NCBI GenBank assembly: GCA_002436015.1
Contig: DIXJ01000016.1
Span: forward strand, 1 to 45,386
Direction: 5' to 3'
DNA: 45,386 nucleotides
Source: Synergistaceae bacterium UBA6083
GTDB lineage: Bacteria; Synergistota; Synergistia; Synergistales; 79-D21
Below, piece by piece: positions 1 to 7,706 of the stretch; position 1 is the stretch's first letter; each line of letters begins with the position of its first letter. The translations under genes and the position numbers were made by a program. Under the pieces are notes generated by a model, which did not search any database, was not told the DNA's origin, and was given only the letters and a program-made list of their open reading frames with translations.

Positions 1-16
1 ATCAAACTCTCCATGG
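1..16 (-). rRNA. rrs: 5' edge of a 16S rRNA gene (partial)
   Basis: Read on the minus strand, the first bases of the window are GGAGAGTTTGAT, the conserved start of bacterial 16S rRNA (the 27F primer site). Only this edge is inside the window; the rest lies to the left. The mature 5' end is placed approximately. The call is supported by a near-consensus promoter about 110 bases upstream and by the absence of any reading frame between that promoter and this motif. Confidence 0.8.
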
Positions 17-121
17 CTTACCTTCGAAAACCTTCGCTGCTCTCTCTTCCCTTACGCTTGTCAAGGTGCTGGTGTGAAATGGTGCTGTGTTGCAGAACCC
101 CTTTTGCAAGGGGCAAGGGGC

Positions 122-150
122 ATAGTACAACGCCTAGGGAATCCTGTCAA
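122..150 (-). promoter_or_regulatory. rRNA operon promoter
   Basis: On the minus strand, TTGACA (150-145) is separated by 17 bases from TACTAT (127-122), an almost perfect sigma70 promoter. Transcription would start near 115 and run through a leader of about 100 bases, containing a small hairpin (98-103 with 108-113), into the 16S gene. A clear boxA antitermination element could not be identified. Confidence 0.8.
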
Positions 151-233
151 CACTTACGCATTGATTTCCTGAAACCGGTTGGGCAGTCACCGATGCGACT
201 TTTCCTGACAAAGCGAGGTCTCCGCTCCCAAAG

Positions 234-250
234 GAAGGGAACATCCCTTC
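234..250 (-). terminator. Weak hairpin after recA
   Basis: A 7-bp perfect stem (234-240 with 244-250, loop 241-243) lies just beyond the recA stop codon. It has no good U-tract, so it is only a weak candidate for separating the recA operon from the rRNA promoter. Confidence 0.3.
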
Positions 251-282
251 GATTCCAGGCCATTGCCCGTTATATTCCGGGG

Positions 283-1410
283 TTAGGAGTCTTCTTCTTC
301 CAGTTCGAGAAGCCCGTCTTCAACCACGACGGCCGGCGCCATCTTGGGCTCGGGCGGATTCAGGTCAATCGCCGCCGTTTTCGGGACCAGGAGAGCGTCC
401 CCATGGCAGGCCTGTTCAAGGATCTCCCGCTTGATCTCCTCCATGAGCGCAGGGGTTTCAAGGAGGTATCTCGACACTTTTTCCTTGCCCTGTCCCAGGT
501 TTTCTCCCTTATATGCCAGCCATGACCCCTTGCGCTTGATGACCTCAAGGTCAATGGCCATATCCACAACCGCCATCTCGGCGGGGATTCCCTTCCCATA
601 GATGAGGGAAGTGTGCGCAGTCCGGAAAGGCGGCGCGAGCTTGTTCTTGACAACCTTGATCCAGAGTTCGTGACCGAGGACGTCGTCTCCCTGGGTGATG
701 GATTTCCCTCTCCGAACCTCGATCCGAACCGAGCTGTAGAACTTCAGGGCTCTTCCCCCAGTGGTGGTTTCCTGGGGACCCCCATACCCCATCGTGGAGA
801 TCTGGGCCCGGAGCTGGTTGATGAAAATGACGATCCCCTTGCTCTTGGAGATGGCGGCCGTCAGCCGCCGCAAGGCATAGGACATCAGCCGGGCCTGCAG
901 GCCCACCTGCGTGTCACCGATCTTTCCGTCGATCTCCGCCTGTGGGGTCAATGCCGCGACAGAGTCGACAACGATGACATCCACTGCCCCGCTACGAACA
1001 AGGGACTCCAGGACATAGAGTGCCTGCTCCCCGCTATCGGGCTGGGCCAGGTAGAGGGACGGGACATCCACGCCAAGGCTTGCCGCCAGCCGGGGGTCCA
1101 GGGCGTGTTCCGCATCGATGAAGGCGGCAATTCCTCCTGCCTTCTGGGCTTCCGCGATAGCATGAAGCGCCAAAGTGGTTTTTCCCGATCCTTCAGGGCC
1201 AAAAACCTCAACCACTCTCCCGCGGGGTAGCCCTCCAACGCCCAGCGCAACGTCCAGGGGAAGGATCCCCGTGGATATCACGTCCACAACGACGTTGGTC
1301 TGGTCACCGAGGCGCATGATCGCCCCGTCTCCGAACTTACCCTTGATGTCTTCCAGGGCCTGGTCCAGGATGTCTTCCCGGGTCAGAGCCCCCTTGCCTG
1401 TTTTCGCCAT
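283..1410 (-). CDS. recA: Recombinase RecA
   Basis: Cytoplasmic DNA-dependent ATPase that forms filaments on single-stranded DNA for homologous recombination and SOS induction. The 375-residue product is slightly longer than the family norm. Visible features are Walker A GPEGSGKT (residues 71-78), a Walker B-like strand VIVVDS (about 145-150), the L1/L2 region with INQLRAQIS and ETTTGGRALKFY, and an acidic C-terminal tail ending EEEDS. An AGGAGGTG ribosome site lies about 10 bases before the ATG. It is the last gene of the run rsmB to recA and sits directly upstream of a 16S rRNA promoter. No SOS box was recognised immediately upstream, which fits expression from the operon. The identification is secure. 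Confidence 0.97.
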   Translation of the reverse strand: MAKTGKGALTREDILDQALEDIKGKFGDGAIMRLGDQTNVVVDVISTGILPLDVALGVGGLPRGRVVEVFGPEGSGKTTLALHAIAEAQKAGGIAAFIDAEHALDPRLAASLGVDVPSLYLAQPDSGEQALYVLESLVRSGAVDVIVVDSVAALTPQAEIDGKIGDTQVGLQARLMSYALRRLTAAISKSKGIVIFINQLRAQISTMGYGGPQETTTGGRALKFYSSVRIEVRRGKSITQGDDVLGHELWIKVVKNKLAPPFRTAHTSLIYGKGIPAEMAVVDMAIDLEVIKRKGSWLAYKGENLGQGKEKVSRYLLETPALMEEIKREILEQACHGDALLVPKTAAIDLNPPEPKMAPAVVVEDGLLELEEEDS

Positions 1411-1433
1411 TTCAGGATGGCACCTCCTTTGCC

Positions 1434-2015
1434 TTAAACCCTATAAAGCGGAAATGTCGCGAGCGGGGAATACTGGGGACCACCCGCACGGAGCTCGCTT
1501 TTCATCAGAGTGACGCAACTGACCCGCCATCGTCCCCCCGGGGGGTCGGATTCCGTCAGTGTTCTTGCCAAGGCCAGGGAAAAATCCCCCGGGTCCTTGA
1601 TGCGTGCCAGGGTCAAATGCGGACGGAACGGACGAGGCTCGGGCGGGAAACCCATGCGGGTCGCAAGCCCCTCGACCGTGCGCCAGAGATCGCAAAGCGC
1701 GTCCGTTTCTCCAGCCAGGTCCATCCACAGCACGCGCGGCAGCCTGTAGTTCGGGAAGGCCCCAACCCCTGAGAGTTCCAGGTAGAAGGAACGAATGGCT
1801 TTGGCCGCCAGGGCTTCGGGGAGCAGGTTCCTCATCTCGGTAAGCTTTTCCTGGGGCTGTTCGCCGAGGAACTTGAGGGTGAGGTGAACGGCATCCCCTT
1901 GAACCCATTTGAGCCTCGGGGCCAGGCCTCTCAGGGAATCTAGCCAGCTCTTCAGGGTGGCACGCAGGGCGGGCTCCGGCTCGATGCAGAGAAATGATCG
2001 TGTCCTTTCACCCAT
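1434..2015 (-). CDS. thpR: RNA 2',3'-cyclic phosphodiesterase (2H family)
   Basis: A 2H-superfamily enzyme of 193 residues, the normal size for ThpR/LigT. The family hydrolyses 2',3'-cyclic phosphate ends of RNA and can ligate tRNA halves in vitro. The two catalytic HxTx motifs are both present, HLTLKFLG in the N-terminal half and HLTLARIK in the C-terminal half. An AAGGAGGGG ribosome site precedes the ATG, and only 3 bases separate it from the cinA stop. The order cinA-thpR-recA is common in anaerobic bacteria, so the context agrees with the sequence. Confidence 0.9.
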   Translation of the reverse strand: MGERTRSFLCIEPEPALRATLKSWLDSLRGLAPRLKWVQGDAVHLTLKFLGEQPQEKLTEMRNLLPEALAAKAIRSFYLELSGVGAFPNYRLPRVLWMDLAGETDALCDLWRTVEGLATRMGFPPEPRPFRPHLTLARIKDPGDFSLALARTLTESDPPGGRWRVSCVTLMKSELRAGGPQYSPLATFPLYRV

Positions 2016-2018
2016 CGG

Positions 2019-3227
2019 CTACCCCTCCTTCAGGCTTCGCCACAACGTTTCGAGGGCAATTGCGGTGGACCAGCGGCGAATATGCGAACGGTCACCGGCG
2101 AGGTTTCGGACAAAGGACCGCTCCCCAGCGGGGCCCGAAACCCCGAACCATACCGTCCCAACCGGCTTTTCGGCAGTTCCCCCGTCCGGGCCAGCAATCC
2201 CCGTGGTCGCGATGGCAAGGTCCGAGCCAAAAACCCGGCGGGCCCCCCGGGCCATTTCGACGGCACACTCCCCGCTGACCGCACCATGGGCCTCGAGAAG
2301 CACCCTGCCGACCCCGAGGATCGAAGCCTTTGCGCCATTGGAGTAGCAGACAGCCGAACCGAGAAAGACGCTGGAAGAACCGGGAACCCCGGTAAGGCCC
2401 GCCCCCACCAGGCCTCCCGTGCAGGATTCCGCGCAGGAGAGGGAGACCCCCTTCTTTCGGGCAAGAGCCACTACGGCCGTTGCCATACCGGCTTCACCCT
2501 CTTCAAGGCAATCCGAGGGGAGTTCTCCCCTGACACGGGAAACGGCAGCCTCCACTTTTTCGACTTCTCCCCTGAACACGAGGGTGACGAGGCCGGCGGA
2601 CGGAAGGATGGACACGTGCAGGGCAGGGTTTTCGAGCGTGTCTTTCAGCTTTTCGGCAAGAAGGCTTTCCGGCCAACCCGCGACCAGAACCTGTTTCCAG
2701 GATGAAAGGTTTCGGATTCGGGGCAGAAAGTTCTCTTCTGCCATCGCCCTGAATTCCCAGGGTACCCCCGGAAAGGCAAACATCTCGGTTCCATGGGCAG
2801 AGAAAGAGATGCCAAGCGCGGAACCCTGGGAGTTGAACAAGGCACGAGCCCCTTCGGGGATGAGGGATTGGGTCGATCGCGTGGCCTCGATCCGGCTTTT
2901 AAGGGGTTCTGCATAACGGGATACGATCCGGTCGTAGGCCTCCACATCCGGCTGCAGCCCAACGCCGAGATAGCGGGCCAGTGCCCCCCTCGTCCGGTCG
3001 TCGTGGGTGGGACCAAGGCCGCCGGAAAGGACAATGAACTCGACCTTTCCAACCCAGCGCCCCAAGGCTTCCAGGATGGGGCCTTCATCGTCGGGAAGAA
3101 CCTGGATGCCCCGAACCGGCACGCCCGCATCGTGCAGCCGCGATGCCAACCAGGTGCAGTTGGTGTCAGCCCGGATACCGCTAAGGAGCTCGTCCCCTAT
3201 GGCCAGGAGCGCCACGCCGTCCGCCAT
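2019..3227 (-). CDS. cinA: CinA-family protein (nicotinamide-nucleotide amidase)
   Basis: A two-domain protein of 402 residues. The N-terminal part is a MoCF/COG1058 domain (LLAIGDELLSG near the start, then VLSGGLGPTHDDRTRGAL). The C-terminal part is a PncC/CinA amidase domain with SCAESCTGG, GSAVCYSNGAK and ATTGIAGPDGGT. The C-terminal domain deamidates NMN in the pyridine-nucleotide salvage cycle; the N-terminal domain is linked to ADP-ribose hydrolysis in characterised relatives. It sits 12 bases after pgpA and 3 bases before thpR in the recA operon, a classic position for cinA. Full-length and intact. Confidence 0.93.
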   Translation of the reverse strand: MADGVALLAIGDELLSGIRADTNCTWLASRLHDAGVPVRGIQVLPDDEGPILEALGRWVGKVEFIVLSGGLGPTHDDRTRGALARYLGVGLQPDVEAYDRIVSRYAEPLKSRIEATRSTQSLIPEGARALFNSQGSALGISFSAHGTEMFAFPGVPWEFRAMAEENFLPRIRNLSSWKQVLVAGWPESLLAEKLKDTLENPALHVSILPSAGLVTLVFRGEVEKVEAAVSRVRGELPSDCLEEGEAGMATAVVALARKKGVSLSCAESCTGGLVGAGLTGVPGSSSVFLGSAVCYSNGAKASILGVGRVLLEAHGAVSGECAVEMARGARRVFGSDLAIATTGIAGPDGGTAEKPVGTVWFGVSGPAGERSFVRNLAGDRSHIRRWSTAIALETLWRSLKEG

Positions 3228-3239
3228 TTCAATCCCTCC

Positions 3240-3710
3240 TCAGCGAAGAAAGAAGTGCAGGCCGCCACCAAAAAAAAGCCAGCTGACACCGCGGATCAGG
3301 GCATTCGTCATGAGGCCCCCGACCACGTCGTCGGCAACGATCCCCCATCCGCCCGGCAACTTTTCCGCCGTTGACACAGGGATGGGCTTGATAATGTCGA
3401 TCACCCTGAAGAGGAAAAGGGCCGGGAGCCCGTAGCCAAGAGGCAGGCCCCAGAGGGCCAGCCACGTGCCGACCGCCTCGTCCGCGACCACTTCAGGCGG
3501 ATCCTCCCTGCCTTCCCGCCTGGAATAACCTTCCGAGGCCCAAACAGAAAGGGCCGCGGCGGGAAGAATGATCCAGAGCGGAACAGGGTGGACCATGGCG
3601 ACAAGAAAAGCGGCAACGGATCCAACGGTGCCAGGCATGCCCGTCAAAAAACCCAGGCCGCCAAGAGTGCTGATCTTTCCCTGCCAGGTTTCCGGCATCC
3701 TATACCCCAT
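3240..3710 (-). CDS. pgpA: Phosphatidylglycerophosphatase A
   Basis: Integral membrane phosphatase that converts phosphatidylglycerophosphate to phosphatidylglycerol. The diagnostic motifs are GMPGTVGS near the N-terminus and DPPEVVADEAVGTW in the middle, with hydrophobic helices around them. The open frame runs much further upstream, but that part is antisense-like noise inside rimO. The ATG at 3710 has GGAGG nine bases upstream, giving 156 residues, the family size; a second ATG at 3698 is possible. The start overlaps the rimO stop by 11 bases, which suggests translational coupling. Confidence 0.88.
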   Translation of the reverse strand: MGYRMPETWQGKISTLGGLGFLTGMPGTVGSVAAFLVAMVHPVPLWIILPAAALSVWASEGYSRREGREDPPEVVADEAVGTWLALWGLPLGYGLPALFLFRVIDIIKPIPVSTAEKLPGGWGIVADDVVGGLMTNALIRGVSWLFFGGGLHFFLR

Positions 3711-5028
3711 CGGGCTGCACCTCCGCAACAAGGTCGTGTTCAAGTGCCTCCATGATGCGGACGGTCGCGAAACTGCCCAGGACAAGGCCGCCGCCGCCGC
3801 GTATCTCGACCAGTCCATCCACTTCGGGGGCCTCCCGGTAGGACCGCCCGAAAGCCAAGTCCTCCCCGGGGTCAATCGATTCCACGAGAACCTTCATCAT
3901 CTTTCCCTCAAAGCGTGATTGCCGCTCCAGGGACAGCTCTTCCTGGAGGCTCATCAGCCGTCCCAACCGCTTCTTTTTCACCCGGGCCGGAACCTTCCCC
4001 CCAAGTGAGGCGGAGACCGTTCCCTCTTCCGGCGAAAATTCGAACGCCCCGAGCCGGTCGAAATGGACATCGCCGATGAAAGCGAGCAGGGCGTCGAACG
4101 CCTTTTCATCCTCGCCAGGATGCCCGACCATGACCGTTGTCCTGAGGGCAAAATCCGGGTCGGCCTCCCGAATGAGCTTGAAAATTTCCCGGAGGCGGTC
4201 GGGGGGAATCGCCCTGTTCATGGCCTCCAGAACCCGCGGGTCAGCATGCTGTATAGGTATGTCCAGGTAATTCAGGATTCGAGAGCTCCCGATGACCCAT
4301 TCCAGCAGCTCCTCGTCAATCCCCGAGGGATGGAGGTAAAGCAGGCGAAGCCAGGTTCCTTCAGGGAGGGCTCCCTCCAGCTCTTTCAGGAGTACCTTCA
4401 ATGAAGGCTTCCCGTAAAGGTCCGTGCCCCAGGCCGTCAGGTCCTGGGCGACGAGGCAAATCTCACGGGCTCCTTGCCCCACGAGCTCCTGGGCCTCACT
4501 GGCCAAAAAATCGGGATGAAGGCTCCTGAGGCCGCCCCTGATGGATGGGATCGTGCAATAGGAACAGCGGTTTTCGCACCCCTCCGCGATCTTGAGGTAA
4601 CGACTCCATTTCCTCTGCCCCGGCAGATTCAACCGTCCCTGGCTGCAACATACGGTGCCCTGCCCCAGGGATCTGCCAAGCGTTTCCCAATCCTCCGCCT
4701 TGGCCCAGAAATCCACGGAGGGCAGTTCCTTTTTAAGATCATCCCCATAACGGTTCAAAAGGCAACCAACCACCCCGATCGAATCGAGGCGGCCCGCGGC
4801 TTTCAACCTTTCCATCTCGAGGAGGGCCTGTATGCTTTCCTCCGTCGCAGGGCGAATGAACCCACAGGTGTTGACGATAGCCGTACGAGCTTCCTCGACG
4901 GATTCGACAAGTTCGTAACCCCAAGCCTCAAGGTTTGCGGCCAGTCGCTCGCTGTCCACGAGGTTCTTTGCGCAGCCGAGGCTGAGAAGAAAAACCGGGT
5001 ATCTCTTACCGGACCGAGAACGAGCCAT
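3700..5028 (-). CDS. rimO: Ribosomal protein S12 methylthiotransferase RimO
   Basis: Radical SAM enzyme that methylthiolates an aspartate of ribosomal protein S12. From the ATG at 5028 it has 442 residues. The N-terminal UPF0004 domain carries the cluster cysteines (C19 in SLGCAKN, C55 in NTCGF, C89 in VVGC). The radical SAM motif is CENRCSYC (151-158), and a TRAM domain forms the C-terminus. SLGCAKNLVDSE and the S12-type TRAM support RimO over MiaB. The frame continues upstream to 5079, but the chosen start matches the usual RimO N-terminus; its ribosome site is weak. It overlaps the rodZ-like gene by 23 bases. Confidence 0.92.
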   Translation of the reverse strand: MARSRSGKRYPVFLLSLGCAKNLVDSERLAANLEAWGYELVESVEEARTAIVNTCGFIRPATEESIQALLEMERLKAAGRLDSIGVVGCLLNRYGDDLKKELPSVDFWAKAEDWETLGRSLGQGTVCCSQGRLNLPGQRKWSRYLKIAEGCENRCSYCTIPSIRGGLRSLHPDFLASEAQELVGQGAREICLVAQDLTAWGTDLYGKPSLKVLLKELEGALPEGTWLRLLYLHPSGIDEELLEWVIGSSRILNYLDIPIQHADPRVLEAMNRAIPPDRLREIFKLIREADPDFALRTTVMVGHPGEDEKAFDALLAFIGDVHFDRLGAFEFSPEEGTVSASLGGKVPARVKKKRLGRLMSLQEELSLERQSRFEGKMMKVLVESIDPGEDLAFGRSYREAPEVDGLVEIRGGGGLVLGSFATVRIMEALEHDLVAEVQPDGV

Positions 5029-5854
5029 CAGCCTTGTAAAGGATCGTGACGACCTTTTGCTGGGAAGACGGACGCCCAAGATCTTTCCCCAGCCAGCGGA
5101 CCGTTACCGCAAAGGGCTTGCCATAGCGGACCTGGATGTCTGTTTCCGACGCAAACACCCTGGTTTCGCCTTTTTTCATCGTTCCGCGGAACAGGGACTG
5201 CCCTCCACGAGTCACCTGGAGCCAGCACGGCTCGGAAGCGGAAATCTCCAGCTGCTTCAGGCCGACCGCAGCAGGACTCCCAGGCTTCGCATCGTGGCCC
5301 GGCAACCAGCTCAGGTCATCGCTTTCGCTGTTTGCTTCAGGGCTTGGAACTTCCTCGTCGGCGACTGCGGTGAAGCTTGCCGACGCGGGAGGAGGAGCCT
5401 CCTTTTCCTGGATCTGGGCCTCCACCGTCGCCTGCTGGGCCTTCCTGTCAATCGCATTCCCAAGGGTCCCTTTCTGTTGCCAAAGGAGATAGCCGGCCAC
5501 AACGACGGCCAGGGCCAGGAGGATCACGATCCATCGGTTGTCCCTGCGCTTGAAGCCCCTCGTCACGGGAGGCTTGGCGAAGGGCGTCCCTGAAAGGGTT
5601 CCCTTTTCGCCGACGCGCAGGAATTCCTCGTACTGGGGCAAAAGCTCGCTCGAATCGAGGTACTCCAGGTACAGTTTCACCATTCCCCTGGCATAGACGG
5701 GGGCAGGAAGGGAATGGATCTCACCCTCCTCCATGGCTCGCAGGATCTCCACCCGAAGGCGGGTTTCCTTCACGACATCGTCCAGGGACTTGCCTTTTTC
5801 CTTGCGTTTCCAGCGGAGGTAGGCCCCCAGTTCCCTCACCGTTTGATCATTCAA
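5006..5854 (-). CDS. RodZ-like helix-turn-helix membrane protein
   Basis: A 282-residue bitopic protein with RodZ architecture: a Xre/Cro-type helix-turn-helix (about residues 5-70, with VRELGAYLRWKRKEKGKSLDD), a basic linker, one transmembrane segment (about 108-125, WIVILLALAVVVAGYLLW), a Pro/Glu-rich linker and a C-terminal beta-rich DUF4115 domain. RodZ links MreB to the elongasome; no mreB lies in this window, so the role is inferred. The start is a TTG at 5854 with GGAGG nine bases upstream; the longer frame is a shadow of rpe. It overlaps rpe by 8 bases and rimO by 23. Confidence 0.8.
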   Translation of the reverse strand: MNDQTVRELGAYLRWKRKEKGKSLDDVVKETRLRVEILRAMEEGEIHSLPAPVYARGMVKLYLEYLDSSELLPQYEEFLRVGEKGTLSGTPFAKPPVTRGFKRRDNRWIVILLALAVVVAGYLLWQQKGTLGNAIDRKAQQATVEAQIQEKEAPPPASASFTAVADEEVPSPEANSESDDLSWLPGHDAKPGSPAAVGLKQLEISASEPCWLQVTRGGQSLFRGTMKKGETRVFASETDIQVRYGKPFAVTVRWLGKDLGRPSSQQKVVTILYKADGSFSVR

Positions 5855-6536
5855 CGGAATTCGCCTCCCTAGCCTTTTTCCGCAACAGTCGCGCGGCAGA
5901 TGCCGGGTCCGCCTCACCAAAAATGGCATTTCCCGCGACGACCACGTCGCACCCGCCGCGCACGACCTCGGCAACGTTCGAGGCACCGAGGCCACCATCC
6001 ATTTCCACGAGGAACTCCAGTTTTCCCGCTTCCCTCCACTGGCACAGGGCTCTCGTCTTGGAAAGGACCTCGGGGATGAAAGCCTGCCCCCCGAAACCCG
6101 GGTTAACGGACATGACCAGCACAAGATCCACGAAGGGAAGGACCGGCTTCAGCGTTTCCACGGCCGTGCCCGGGTTCAGGGCCACACCGGGTCGGCTGCC
6201 GCCCTCCCGGATTGCCTGGAGGACACGGTGGAGATGCGGCGTGGCTTCCTGGTGAACGACGAGGAAGTCGGGTTTCCACTGGAGAAAGGAGGCGATAAAG
6301 TTCTCAGGCGGTTCCACCATGAGATGGACATCAAGAACAGCTTCCGGAATTGCCGCTCTCAGTGATTTCAAGAGGCTTGGCCCGTAGGAGAGATTGGGGA
6401 CGAAATGGCCGTCCATGATGTCCAGGTGGAGCCAGTCGTATTCCCCGCCGAGAGAGGCAATCCCTTCCTGCATTCGCAGGGGATCGGCCGAAAGGAGAGA
6501 CGGTGCGATCAGGGGAGGCTTCTGGGGCCACTTCAT
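5847..6536 (-). CDS. rpe: Ribulose-phosphate 3-epimerase
   Basis: TIM-barrel enzyme of the pentose phosphate pathway that interconverts ribulose 5-phosphate and xylulose 5-phosphate. Visible motifs are APSLLSADP at the N-terminus, LDIMDGHFVPN with metal and catalytic residues, MSVNPGFGGQ and EMDGGLGASN. The ATG at 6536 overlaps the stop of the PASTA gene as ATGA and gives 229 residues. A TTG seven codons earlier (6557) is an alternative. The position after a PASTA gene recalls the prkC-rsgA-rpe order of Firmicutes. Confidence 0.93.
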   Translation of the reverse strand: MKWPQKPPLIAPSLLSADPLRMQEGIASLGGEYDWLHLDIMDGHFVPNLSYGPSLLKSLRAAIPEAVLDVHLMVEPPENFIASFLQWKPDFLVVHQEATPHLHRVLQAIREGGSRPGVALNPGTAVETLKPVLPFVDLVLVMSVNPGFGGQAFIPEVLSKTRALCQWREAGKLEFLVEMDGGLGASNVAEVVRGGCDVVVAGNAIFGEADPASAARLLRKKAREANSVE

Positions 6537-7693
6537 GGCCGGTACCTGTCCTGCCAAACAAATTCCCCCCCCAGGTAAACGGTGACAGCCGCCTCCCCGA
6601 CGTAGGGAACATTGACTGCGATGGATTCCCCGCCCTTGACTTCCTTTTCAAGGACCGTCCGGGTCCCGTCGAGATCCACAACCTCGATTCGAAGCGACAT
6701 AGGCTTCGAAAGCGGCGGCACCTGGTAACGAACCCTTGCGGTATGCCGAGGTCCATCGGTTTTCGCTGCAGCAGGCACCGGACTTTGAGCAGTGGAAACC
6801 GCGACGACTTTCGTTTCCGGCCTGGGCGTTGACGGTTCGGGCACCTGCGGTTCCGCCGGTGCCTCCGCTTTCTTTGGAGCGATCACGGCTTTTCCCTCCG
6901 GCTCGGGAATCTTTTCCGCAACGGTCTTCTTCGGCGGGGCCTCGGCGTCCTCTTCGTTTTCAGCCTCCGGGCTTCCGGCCTGAGCTTTTGACGTCGTAGC
7001 GACCGTCAGGGTGACACGGCTTCCGCCAGGAACCTTCGCCCCCGCTTTCGGGGAAATGGAGGTCACGATCCCCGGAGCGGTTGCCTCGGAATAGACGTAG
7101 CGTGTTTGGGAACCGAGGCCGGCCGATGCCAGGAGCGTCCTTGCGGCGGTTTCATGCTGGCCCAGGATATCGGGGACGTCAACTGGCCCGCCTTCGGCTC
7201 CCGTGCCGCGGCTTAAAAGCAAATCGATGCGGTTTTCAAGCGGAACCATGGCGGGCGCCGAAGGGCTCTGGGCGATAACCGTCCCACCCGGTTTCTGGGC
7301 ATCGGCCACGCGCAGGACATCCCCGATCTGGAAACCGGCTTCCGCCAGCTTAGCCCTGGCTTCGCCGAACTCCAGCCCGCGAACGTCCGGGAGCGCCTTT
7401 CTCTCTCCGCCACGGCTGACCTTCAGGGCGACGAGGCGGCCCCGGGCAACCTTTTCTCCCGAAACGGGCCATTGGGAAACGACGGTGCCCGAGGGAAGTT
7501 GTGAAGTCACCTGGTCGATGCGAACCAGCAAGCCCAGTTTCTGGACCGTTTCCACGGCAGGCGCAGACATCATTCCCTCGACCGCAGGCATCGAGATCGT
7601 CCGCCCACCCATGAAGACAAAATAGAAAGCGGCCGTTGCCGATCCTGCGATGACGAGAACAAGAAGGAGCATCGTCCAACGGATCCATTTCAC
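6533..7693 (-). CDS. PASTA-domain membrane protein without kinase domain
   Basis: A 386-residue protein with a short cytoplasmic N-terminus, one transmembrane helix (about residues 5-27) and three tandem PASTA repeats (about 33-235). A low-complexity Pro/Ala/Glu/Lys stretch follows (about 235-320), then a C-terminal beta-rich domain. PASTA repeats usually form the extracellular muropeptide-sensing part of PrkC/StkP kinases or PBP2x. Here neither a kinase nor a transpeptidase domain is present, yet the gene sits between rsmB and rpe where prkC lies in many Firmicutes. The start is GTG at 7693 with AGGAGGG eight bases upstream. Function is inferred to be cell-wall sensing or binding. Confidence 0.8.
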   Translation of the reverse strand: MKWIRWTMLLLVLVIAGSATAAFYFVFMGGRTISMPAVEGMMSAPAVETVQKLGLLVRIDQVTSQLPSGTVVSQWPVSGEKVARGRLVALKVSRGGERKALPDVRGLEFGEARAKLAEAGFQIGDVLRVADAQKPGGTVIAQSPSAPAMVPLENRIDLLLSRGTGAEGGPVDVPDILGQHETAARTLLASAGLGSQTRYVYSEATAPGIVTSISPKAGAKVPGGSRVTLTVATTSKAQAGSPEAENEEDAEAPPKKTVAEKIPEPEGKAVIAPKKAEAPAEPQVPEPSTPRPETKVVAVSTAQSPVPAAAKTDGPRHTARVRYQVPPLSKPMSLRIEVVDLDGTRTVLEKEVKGGESIAVNVPYVGEAAVTVYLGGEFVWQDRYRP

Positions 7694-7706
7694 GTGCTTA
7701 TCCCTC

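Noticed and set aside
59..64. A second TTGACA on the minus strand before 16S
   Set aside because: No -10 box at a suitable distance, and it is inside the expected leader.
98..113. Hairpin in the rRNA leader
   Set aside because: A 6-bp stem without a U-tract, located after the rRNA start site; not a terminator, perhaps only leader structure.
3711..3875. N-terminal extension of pgpA
   Set aside because: Overlaps the rimO coding end in another frame and has no hydrophobic or family-like sequence.
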